Source: Candidatus Endomicrobiellum trichonymphae (GTDB lineage: Bacteria > Elusimicrobiota > Endomicrobiia > Endomicrobiales > Endomicrobiaceae). From it: DNA of 64,000 nt. Position 1 is the stretch's first letter; every line of letters begins with the position of its first letter. Of this stretch, positions 56,234-64,000 are shown one piece after another. Under the pieces are notes generated by a model that was given only the letters and a program-made list of their open reading frames with translations, was not told the DNA's origin and made no database searches. The stretch lies in assembly GCF_002355835.1 (NCBI RefSeq), contig NZ_AP017459.1, positions 682,001-746,000 on the forward strand, in the 5' to 3' direction. The translations under genes were made by a program, and so were the position numbers.

Positions 56234-56680
56234 TTGAAAATAGTGAATTTTTCCGAAAGATTCTTGGATGATATAACTGAAATTGAAAAACAGTCTTTTG
56301 CAAATCCTTGGACCAAAGAAATGCTGCTAGATTCTGCAAAAAATACAGCTGTAAAGTTTAAGGTTTTAATTGAAAATAGAACGGTTGCAGGGTATTACAT
56401 AATAAGCACAGTCGCGGATGAAACGGAACTACTTGACATAGCTGTCGATCCGAAGTTCAGAAGAGGGTATTTCGGGCAAGCGATGCTTGCAGATATTAAA
56501 AAAGAATCCACTAATAAACAGACCGGAGTTATTTTTCTAGAAGTACACCAAAGTAATAATGCGGCAATAAATTTATATAAATCTTTCGGGTTTAAAGAAA
56601 TAGGCGTGAGAAAAAAATATTATAAAAATGAAGATGCTCTCGTGCTAAGGCTGATTAACCGTAAGAAATCCACATTATGA
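56234..56680 (+). CDS. rimI: Ribosomal-protein-alanine N-acetyltransferase-like GNAT protein
   Basis: 148-residue GNAT acetyltransferase of the RimI type, which acetylates the N-terminus of S18 in E. coli. It has the acidic start region (IEKQSFANPWT), the acetyl-CoA loop region ELLDIAVDPKFRRGYFG, FLEVHQSNNAAINLYKSFGF, and the C-terminal YYKNEDALVLRL. In the CoA loop the usual RRxGxG/A reads RRGYFG, one glycine short of consensus. This is the first plus-strand core gene after a long minus-strand stretch. Its stop overlaps the ATG of the relic that follows. Confidence 0.88.
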   Translation: MKIVNFSERFLDDITEIEKQSFANPWTKEMLLDSAKNTAVKFKVLIENRTVAGYYIISTVADETELLDIAVDPKFRRGYFGQAMLADIKKESTNKQTGVIFLEVHQSNNAAINLYKSFGFKEIGVRKKYYKNEDALVLRLINRKKSTL

Positions 56681-57200
56681 AAAGAAAAGCAGCCTCTTTC
56701 ATTTTGAGTTTTATGTTTTTGCTGCAAGACGTCTATGCTGCACTCGGAAGAATCACATAAGCGTGGATGACTTACGCATTATCCCACGACTTAAAATAAG
56801 ATAAAAATGCTAAAAAGAAACTAGATTTCGTGCAAGCAAAATTCTGCAAGAAGAATTATCCAGACAGATGCTTTTAAGAAGTGCAAGCAACTATACTAAA
56901 ATGTTTTCATTTAAAACCAGCTATAAAATAAAATTAGAAGTCTTTAAGCAAAAATGTTTATATTCCTTTTTCTTATACAAAAGACGGCAACATTAAATTG
57001 GATTTCTCCGCCAAGCTCGCTCCCGGCAGAATGACAATTTCTATAAAAAACAGGCAAGTCAAAATTTTGCCGGCACTAAAGCGACAAGAAACGGAAAAAT
57101 CTTACATACCACAAGGACAAAGCTGAACTTACTTTAAATATGAATATTGCATTAATAGAAAGACTTTCACAAAACAACATAAACATAGTGATTCTGAAAA
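56677..57200 (+). pseudogene. Relic of a secreted protein between rimI and ispE
   Basis: The ATG at 56677 overlaps the rimI TGA and starts a signal peptide (hydrophobic core ASFILSFMFLLQDVYA). The frame stops at 56760. Later pieces in other frames read YTKDGNIKLDFSAKLAPG with RMTISIKNRQVKILP, then AELTLNMNIALIERLSQNNI up to ispE. Several frameshifts separate them. About 170 residues of one exported protein can be traced; the family is unknown. Confidence 0.5.
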
Positions 57201-57203
57201 AAA

Positions 57204-58109
57204 ATGAAAATATATCTCAAAGCGCCGGCAAAAATCAATTTTTTCCTTGAAATTAAAAATAAAAGAGCCGATGGATACCATAACTTAGAAAGTATTATGC
57301 AAACCGTAAGTTTATATGACGAACTTTCTTTTGAGCTTACTAAAAATACGATCTCTCTTGAATGCAACGATAAATCTCTATATGCTTACAAAACAAATAT
57401 TGTTTATAAAGCAGCAATGGCGGTTAAAAAGCATTACAATACTGATAAAGGCGTAAAAATATACTTAAAAAAAGAAATTCCTATAGGATCCGGTCTTGGC
57501 GGCGGTTCTTCTGATGCCGCTTCAACACTTAAAGCTTTAGCCAAACTGTGGAATATAAAAACGAAAAAAGATGAATTAGAACAAATTGCTACAAAGCTCG
57601 GCGCTGATGTTCCTTTTTTTCTGACAGGAGGAACAGCGCTATGCGAAGGAATAGGAGAAATTGTCACGCCCTTAAAAAGCGCCGGAAAATTAAATATAGT
57701 TCTTGTAAATCCGGGTTTTGACGTTCTTACAGCAGATATATATAAAAAAATCAAATTCCCGTTGACAAATCAAGCAAAAATTCATATAATAAAGAATCTT
57801 ATTTTCAATAATTCTTTTAATAAAAAAGAAGCTTTTAAAAGCTGTTTTAACAGACTTGAAGAATTTATTTTTCCTAATTATCCTGAAATATTAGAAATTA
57901 AAAGAGTTTTAAACAAGTTGTGTTGCGCAAGTCTTATGTCCGGCTCCGGCGCAACAGTTTTTGGTATTTTAGATTCCGACGCTAAAACCGAAAAACTTAA
58001 ATCCAGACTGAACAGATGCGGCTGGAAAATCTGGTTCGTTACTACAATTGATACCTCATTCCACAGCCTATTTCCCTCTACGCAATCACAGAGTTCCGGG
58101 ATTGTGTAA
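57204..58109 (+). CDS. ispE: 4-diphosphocytidyl-2-C-methyl-D-erythritol kinase
   Basis: GHMP kinase of the MEP pathway. 301 residues, slightly long. The N-terminal APAKINFFLEIKNKRADGYH, the ATP loop PIGSGLGGGSSDAA and the C-terminal MSGSGATVFG are intact. The last 15 bp of the frame overlap tRNA-Gln, and the final residues (SFHSLFPSTQSQSSGIV) look unlike the family, so the original stop was probably lost. Confidence 0.93.
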   Translation: MKIYLKAPAKINFFLEIKNKRADGYHNLESIMQTVSLYDELSFELTKNTISLECNDKSLYAYKTNIVYKAAMAVKKHYNTDKGVKIYLKKEIPIGSGLGGGSSDAASTLKALAKLWNIKTKKDELEQIATKLGADVPFFLTGGTALCEGIGEIVTPLKSAGKLNIVLVNPGFDVLTADIYKKIKFPLTNQAKIHIIKNLIFNNSFNKKEAFKSCFNRLEEFIFPNYPEILEIKRVLNKLCCASLMSGSGATVFGILDSDAKTEKLKSRLNRCGWKIWFVTTIDTSFHSLFPSTQSQSSGIV

Positions 58110-58165
58110 TGGTAGCACAAGGGATTTTGGATCCCTTTGTCTAGGTTCGAATCCTAGTCCCGGAG
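58095..58165 (+). tRNA. tRNA-Gln (TTG)
   Basis: Acceptor TCCGGGA/TCCCGGA, short D-arm, anticodon loop TTTTGGA on an AGGGA/TCCCT stem, and T-arm CTAGG-TTCGAAT-CCTAG. Discriminator G, no encoded CCA. It overlaps the ispE 3' end. Confidence 0.93.
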
Positions 58166-58245
58166 TTTAATGATATTTCCGCTTTTCTTCGAACACACAT
58201 AAATAGTAAAACTATAAAGTAAACAAAAACGTAGCATTTTCCTAC

Positions 58246-58704
58246 GCGAGTTCTAAAAATATATGAACAACAGAAAAAATTAAATAATAGTACTACTGAA
58301 AAATATTTAAATAAAGTTTTTTTTAAAAACTCAAGGGAAATGACAGAATTACACAATGATTCTGTAGATATGATATTAACTAGTCCACCATATTTCATAA
58401 AGACTATTCAAAAAATGGTTATCAAACAAAGCAAATAGGAATAAAGCATAAAGGACAAATTGGCGATATCAAAAAATATACTGATTATATAGATGAAATG
58501 CTTATTGTATGGCAAGAATGTGAAAGAGTATTAAAATCTAACGGTAAATTAATAATAAATACGCCACTTATGCCAATGTTAAAAGCCAGCCTAAATACGC
58601 ATTACAATAGACATATATTTAATATAAACAACGATATAGAACATTCCATTTTAAATAATACTAATCTATTCTTATATGACCTGTTTATATGGAATAGAAT
58701 ATAA
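58246..58704 (+). pseudogene. Beta-class DNA methyltransferase fragment (motif IV half)
   Basis: Starts without an initiation codon near 58246 (KKLNNSTTEKYLNKVFFKNS) and carries the catalytic ILTSPPYF. A frameshift directly after it, near 58400, leads to the rest: QIGDIKKYTDYIDEM, then ECERVLKSNGKLIINTP, ending at TAA 58702. The SAM motif I half normally found downstream is absent, so the gene has lost its 3' part as well. It is the first of two methyltransferases in a dead plus-strand R-M cassette. Confidence 0.75.
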
Positions 58705-58706
58705 TA

Positions 58707-59431
58707 ATGTTAGAAAGCAATAAAATTTATAATTTAGATTGTTTTACTTTTTTTAATCAAGTTGAAAAAGAAAGCATTGACTTGGCAATTATGGACCCTC
58801 CTTATAATATGAAAAAGGCTAAGTGGGACACATTTAAAAGCCATCAAGATTTTTTATATTTTACTTTTAAATGGATTAATGCGTTAATTCCAACTTTAAA
58901 AGAAACTGGGAGTTTATATCAATACTCCTTTTAACTGTGCTTATATTTTACAATACTTGGTTGATAAGGGACTGATTTTTCAGAACTGGATAACTTGGGA
59001 TAAGAGAGATGGATTAGGAACTTCAAAAACTAAATACAGCAATGGGCAAGAAAGCATATTATTTTTTACAAAAAACAAAAAACATATTTTTAATTACGAC
59101 GAAATAAGAGTTCCTTATGAGTCAACAGAAAGAATTGAGCATGCAAGCAAAAAGGGTATATTTAAAAATGGTAAGCGGTGGTTCCCTAATGATAAAGGAA
59201 GATTATGCGACGAAGTCTGGCATATTGTAAGTGAAAGACACAGGACTTGAATTAATAGAAAGAATAATAAAAGCAAGCAGTAATGAAAAAAATTTAGTCT
59301 TAGACTGTTTTGTTGGAAGCGGAACGACCGCAGTTGCAAGTAAAAAATTAAACAGAAGCTTTATTTGTAGCGATTTTGACAGAAAGTGCGTGAATTTATC
59401 GCTTAAAAAACTAGAGAATATGTGTGAATAA
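58707..59431 (+). pseudogene. Beta-class adenine DNA methyltransferase, frameshifted
   Basis: The N-terminal frame has LAIMDPPYNMKKAKWDTF, a D-P-P-Y N6-adenine motif IV. A shift near 58915 moves into the frame of GLIFQNWITWDKRDGLGTS, which continues to CDEVWHIVSERH. A further lesion near 59235 (short deletion, where relatives have a HPTQKP-like motif) leads to ELIERIIKASSNEKN and motif I, VLDCFVGSGTTAVA, ending at TGA 59431. It resembles M.MboII/M.DpnA-type enzymes. At least two frameshifts are present. Confidence 0.8.
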
Positions 59432-60564
59432 TTTTAATACTTTTTTGAAAAATTTTAACAATAAAGCGACTGACTATTTAATTAAAAGGCTAGAAAGTCC
59501 CAAATATAGAGGACATCACTTAGTATAGATATAATTTTGATGATATATCATCTATTTTAAGGACTTTAGATAAATATGTTCCGAATAAAACTCTATTAAA
59601 AATAAGAACAAAAGATTTATCAAAACAACCTACAAACTTGCCCGAATGGAAAGATTACGTTTCATTTTGCAATGAGTTAAAAAAGGGGACGCAAGATTCT
59701 ATTAGGAAAATTTTATTTGTAGATTTAGAAAGAATGGGATTAATTTGCAGATATAATAAACAGAAATTTTATAATTTCTAAATTTGTCGATAAATTTTTA
59801 AATGGCTGCATAGAGAATCTATTAGAAGTTCTAATGGATCAGGATAATAAAATTAATTATATAAATACTTATGAATACATGTTTTTTATAACCGCAATTA
59901 ATTTTGAGTCAGATTTTATTTTGACTAAAAGCGAAGCTGTTAGTCATATAAAGAAATATAGGGAATTAAGTGGAACTCAACAAAAAAGTATTACTGAATT
60001 TTTAAAAGAGAATATGATGCCCGATAAAAAAGACAAAAAGGGAAGAGCCAAAAAAGATTTTCATAATTGGAAAAATGAAACTGATAGTTTATTTAATAAT
60101 TTTTTATCAGAAACTGTTTATTTTAATCTTGTTGGAACAAAGGAATGCAAAACAATTCGTTTAAGTGCAAAAAATGGCTTATTCAACGATGAACAAACAA
60201 AATTAGATAGAAGTTTGCAAGAAAGACAAAAATATATGAAAAACCATAATATTAAAAAGAAAGACGGATTTGAATTGCATCTATTATACCATTAGCATGG
60301 TCTATCAGTAAAACCCACTTTAAGATGTTGGACAATTGGTTAAACATGATTTATATTGATGCTTACAGTCATAGAAAAGTAAAACAACATATAACTTTAA
60401 ATAAAGGAAATAATCAGGATTTAAAATTATCAGATTTTTGTAATAAGGAAATATATTTAAAAAAAGATAAAAACGTTTTATATAATTACAAAAAACAAAA
60501 AGAGATGTTAGATAAAAATAGAGACTTAATAACCAAACCGGAAGAAGACAATAATATTGAATAG
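59424..60564 (+). pseudogene. Probable restriction endonuclease relic
   Basis: Successive frames give VNNFNTFLKNFNNKATDYL, then a piece with YNFDDISSILRTLDKYVP and DLERMGLICRYN, stopping near 59780. A 153-codon frame (59834-60295) follows, and then, shifted again, MLDNWLNMIYIDAYSHRK to 60564. All are rich in Lys, Asn and Asp. No catalytic motif is certain. Location directly after two methyltransferases and the size (about 370 codons) point to the cognate nuclease. Confidence 0.55.
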
Positions 60565-60638
60565 AATCAACTTTTAGACTTTAATAGCCGAACCATATTA
60601 AAAAAATAAAGAATACTTTTATGATAAAATTGTTATTA

Positions 60639-62252
60639 TTAAGATTTTACGGAAGCAGCTACTAAATCTTTTGCGTGTCCCAACGCTGCTTTTGTTATTT
60701 TTTCGACTGATATCATCCTTGCTATTTCCTCAATATGTTCCGTTTCGGTAAGCACTTTTGCCTTTGTATAAGTTCTTGAATTTTCTGTTTCCTTATAAAT
60801 TTTTATATGCGTTCCCGCAAATGCGGCAATCTGCGCCAGATGCGTTACAGAAAACACCTGTTTTCTTCTCGCAAGTTCAGAAAGTTTTTTTCCTATATTA
60901 CCGCCCGTTCCAGAGTCAATTTCATCAAATATTACCACCCGGTCGGTTTTTATTTTTGACGACAGTTTTAGGGCAAGAAGCGTTCTTGAGAGTTCTCCGC
61001 CTGAAGCTGAATTTTTTAAAGGAATAGTTTTCTCGCCCTTATTTGCGCAAAACATAAATTCTACCAAGTCATAACCGTCTGCAGAAAGTTCTTTCCTGTC
61101 AAATTTCACTTCAAACACGGCATTTTTATCTCTAAATCAAAAAGTTTTTCCCGCACGGACTTTGCAAACACCTGCGCGGCTTCTTGTCTTTTTTTACTTA
61201 TAGTTTCGCATAATTCAGACAAGCGTTTCGTCTCTGATTTAAGTTCTTTTTTAAGTTTTTCGAAATTATCTTTACAATTGTTCAAAGAATTCAATTCACC
61301 GGCAATTTTATTTTTATATTCAATAACAGATTCAATACTGCTCCCATATTTCTTTTTTAAGTTTTTTTATAAGTTCTACTCTCTCAAGAGAAGCATTTAA
61401 TTTTTCCGGATCTAATCTCGTTTTTGACAGAATAATATCAACTTCCCTGTAAGCTTCTTCAGTCTGGTAATACACCTGCTCTATTAAAGACACAGCACCA
61501 GAAGCATCCGCACCATAAGAGTTTATTGCTTCAATATTTTTCTTCGTTTTTAAAATATTGCCCAGAATCGAATTTTCAGAAGAATATAACGCAGAAATAA
61601 TTTCTTGCGACAAAGCAGAGATTTTTTCTGCATTTTTTAATTTCGGAATATCCAATTCAAGTTTTTTGTCTTCTCCAGTCTCAAGTTCTGCATCCTCAAT
61701 TTCTCTGACTTGAAAAGAATATAAATCAATTTTTCTTCCTCTTTCGGCATCCGACAAATTTAAAGCTTCAAGTTTTGATCTCAAATTTTTTATATAAAGC
61801 CGCCGATTCTTTAAGCAACGGTCTGATGTCTTCGATTTCATTATCTAAAATTTCAAGCTGCGCATCTAAATCGAGAAGTGAATGTTTCTCATCCTGTCCG
61901 TGAAAATCTATAAGCAATTTCCCAAGAGTCGCAAGCGCCAATATACTCACATGTGAGTCATTTATAAAAGCTTTGCTTTTACCGGTATTTTCAATAGTTC
62001 TACGTATCAAAACTATATTATTTCCCGCAGAAATCGAAAAATTATCCAAAATCGTCAACCTTAGAATTACTATATTCAAAAGAAGCAGTTATAGCGCATG
62101 CAGAACAGCCTGCCTGTAAACAACTCAATGGATTTTATTAAAATGGACTTCCCGGATCCGGTTTCACCGGTAATAACGGTAAAGCCTCCGGTAAAATCAA
62201 TGGTTAAATATTCAATTAAAGCGTAATTTTTTATGGAAAGCGCAAGCAGCAT
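60639..62252 (-). pseudogene. recN: DNA repair protein RecN, broken
   Basis: The ATG at 62252 overlaps the nadK stop (TAATG). The first frame has the SMC-like Walker A TGETGSGKSILI and stops near 62090. Four further frames in order cover the rest: LLIDFHGQDEKHSLLD, the coiled-coil arms (61841-61106), and the C-terminal ABC part with SGGELSRTLLAL, VVIFDEIDSGTGG and VTHLAQIAAFA, ending at 60639. At least four frameshifts are present. RecN acts in double-strand break repair; here it is lost while uvrB and radC remain. Confidence 0.9.
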
Positions 62253-63073
62253 TAAACACTCCAGTGCAGCTTAGCCTTTAGAGTTTCAAAGTAAGATTTA
62301 CTGCGGTTTTTTATAAGCTTGAGCGGCTTTCTATACAGAGCAAATTTTACTTTTGTCCCATTTGAAAGCGTATAATTCTCCTGCCCATCCATTGATATCA
62401 TAATTTTTCCGTTGCTGTCTTTATTTTTTGTAATAAACGAAATATTACTCTTATCAGATAATATCATAGGTCTCTGTGTCAGAGTGTGCGGAGAAATAGG
62501 AGTAAGAATAAAAACCGGAAGATTCGGGTAAACTATAGGTCCGTAAGCCGCAAGAGAATATGCGGTTGAACCCGTAGGCGTCGCTATAATCATTCCGTCG
62601 CATTTGTATTCCGCTGTAAAATTTTTATCTATATTGACGTCAACTGTAATAAGTTTTCCGCCCGATAAGGAACGCACCACACAATCATTTACCGCTATAA
62701 CTTTTATTTTTCCGCTTTTATATTCAAACTCGGCAGAGAGCAAAACTCTTTTTTCAATTCTAAACCCCGAAGATAAAATATCTTCTAAAAGCATAAATAT
62801 TTCATTTGTGTCGGTATCTGTCAAAAAACCCAGCGAACCTAGATTTATACCTTTTACAGGAACTGATAACGGCGAGAATGTTCTTATCACTTTAAGCATC
62901 GTGCCGTCGCCACCTATTGATAAAACAAAGTCAACCTTTCTATGCTTTACCGACATAGAATCACTTACAAATACTCTGCATTTATTTTGTTTAAGCCATA
63001 TTGCAATTTCAAATGCAAGTTTTTTTGCATTTGCTTTCGATTTATTGTAAATAATTCCAGTACTATATTCCAT
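62252..63073 (-). CDS. nadK: NAD kinase
   Basis: About 273 residues. It phosphorylates NAD to NADP. The GGDGTML loop (LSIGGDGTMLKVI) and CDGMIIATPTGSTAYSLAA, which forms the substrate site, are intact. I choose the ATG at 63073 (MEYSTGIIYN); an ATG four codons earlier is in frame. It is coupled to the recN relic by overlapping stop and start codons, a common gene pair in bacteria. Confidence 0.94.
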   Translation of the reverse strand: MEYSTGIIYNKSKANAKKLAFEIAIWLKQNKCRVFVSDSMSVKHRKVDFVLSIGGDGTMLKVIRTFSPLSVPVKGINLGSLGFLTDTDTNEIFMLLEDILSSGFRIEKRVLLSAEFEYKSGKIKVIAVNDCVVRSLSGGKLITVDVNIDKNFTAEYKCDGMIIATPTGSTAYSLAAYGPIVYPNLPVFILTPISPHTLTQRPMILSDKSNISFITKNKDSNGKIMISMDGQENYTLSNGTKVKFALYRKPLKLIKNRSKSYFETLKAKLHWSV

Positions 63074-63891
63074 AATTTTTCTCAATTGCCACAGTTCGTT
63101 ATTATATATAAAAACCCAACATTTTTAAAAGACAAACAGCAATTTTATCAACAATAATAGAGGAAAATTGTATGACAAGATATCCGAATTGAAGCAACGA
63201 TGACCGGAGCGCAAATTCCTAATTATTTTTTAATATCTAACCGCAACATGCCATCAGCCACTGTCATTTTAAAAAGATGAAGCTTTTAAATATGTGTATA
63301 AAAAAGAATAATAAAAGACTGTATTTTCCAGAGATAAAGTCTCGACAAAACCTGCTCAAAGACTGATGTGAAATATGGGAGTTTGGAGCGAAAATATTTA
63401 GGGCATATCGGAAGCTGAATTATTATTAAATTCTTAAACGCTATAAAAAAACATACATATTTACATTATTTACATCCAGAAATATTCATATTTTACTCAG
63501 GTCTGTCGACAATCTTATCCATCCCTATAAGTTTTGCTTCGCAGTGCGAAAGTTTCTCTATTATTGCCCAGACTGTATTCTTGTGGGACGGGTCAACCAT
63601 CCATAATTCTGTCGACAAGCTCTAATTTCATTCTCCCTCCCGTTTGATAGGTGTTTAGCGCCGAACACTAACGACACCAGCGGGGTATCCCCATAGAGTC
63701 GTTCCATTGTCTCGCCTCTCTTTCCCTCTCGGCTTCTCCTTTGGTTTTCTTTTTGCCAGTGTTTATAGTTTTGAGATGCAATGGCGTGCAGCATTTTCTG
63801 CACACTTTTGTAGAAAAGAAACATAATAACTATTTTATACAATGCAAAACCTAAGGTGAATCACAGTGCTGTACTCAACATTTTTTATTTT
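63074..63891. other. Relic-rich gap
   Basis: No intact gene. On the minus strand, MKLELVDRIM (about 63630) and, in another frame, DPSHKNTVWAIIEKLSHCEA to about 63497 look like one small broken protein. A frame at 63561-63842 is Arg/Lys-rich and unassigned. Near 63160 on the plus strand, GAGG precedes ATGACAAGATATCCG, but the frame closes at once. Confidence 0.4.
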
Positions 63892-64000
63892 TTACACTAT
63901 ATTCCTTTTAGGGTCGATTATATACTTAACGTCACCGTCTGGGCGATACACACAGTGGTATCCGTTTATCAAAATAAGATTGCCGTTTCAGTCATATACA
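63892..64000 (-). pseudogene. C-terminal fragment of an unknown protein at the window edge
   Basis: The last frame on the minus strand reads NGNLILINGYHCVYRPDG, then DVKYIIDPKRNIV and a stop at 63892. Reading inward from the edge there is an in-frame TGA just before NGNL, so the gene is interrupted. The family was not recognised. Confidence 0.35.

Noticed and set aside
55833-56339. 168-residue minus-strand ORF between tRNA-Cys and rimI
   Set aside because: It overlaps tRNA-Cys at one end and the rimI coding sequence at the other and has no family features.
1-64000. CRISPR array, rRNA operon, insertion sequence or replication origin
   Set aside because: No regularly spaced direct repeats, rRNA segments, transposase motifs or DnaA-box clusters were seen on reading the window.

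Overview
The window is an AT-rich bacterial chromosome segment. Its conserved core genes are interspersed with an unusual number of broken genes. Gene content includes the MEP isoprenoid enzymes IspG, Dxr and IspE, a B12-dependent ribonucleotide reductase, a tandem-pstB phosphate operon, and many restriction-modification relics. Together with heavy pseudogenisation this resembles the Elusimicrobiota, particularly the Endomicrobium endosymbionts of termite-gut flagellates. That assignment is inference from gene content; no 16S gene is present in the window.

Layout. 1-3.6 kb, minus strand: a decayed defence island with a Gabija-like GajA relic, the first codons of GajB, and a type II restriction enzyme with a frameshifted D12-class methyltransferase. 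3.6-16.4 kb: lpd, then the conserved block rpsB-tsf-pyrH-frr-(ferredoxin)-uppS-cdsA-dxr-ispG-greA-proS with an empty stretch where rseP usually sits, then murA. 16.4-18.7 kb: relic DNA. 18.7-22 kb: a three-gene system with two intact adenine methyltransferases and an HNH nuclease cut by one amber codon. 22-31 kb: radC, a release-factor-like gene, a HAD relic, and dcd-guaA-pstS-pstC-pstA-pstB-pstB-phoU. 31-35 kb: a dead beta-class R-M system and an ATPase lacking a P-loop. 35-38 kb: nrdJ, with nrdR inactivated but NrdR-box-like operators still visible. 38.5-45.7 kb: an exported SpoVG-like protein, a CpXC relic, tRNA-Thr and tRNA-Phe, ytxH, a DUF948-like gene, uvrB, surE, murG and ftsW. 45.8-47.6 kb: a possible decayed tmRNA and a small envelope-protein cluster. 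48-51.7 kb: a very AT-rich radical SAM/ABC-exporter cluster with a candidate peptide precursor. 52.2-58.2 kb: tRNAs Arg, Pro (truncated), Val, Cys and Gln, plus panD, mscS, dksA, a PLP decarboxylase, rimI and ispE. 58.2-60.6 kb, plus strand: a fourth dead R-M system. 60.6-63.1 kb: recN (dead) and nadK.

How it fits together. Translation, envelope precursor, isoprenoid, phosphate and nucleotide genes are intact, so biosynthetic service functions are being kept. Phage-defence and several repair or regulatory genes (recN, nrdR) are lost. Many losses are a single in-frame nonsense codon in an otherwise open frame, which implies recent and continuing decay. The least explained items are the radical SAM/ABC cluster with its nearby Cys/Pro-rich peptide ORF, and the two PstB ATPases whose defects are complementary.
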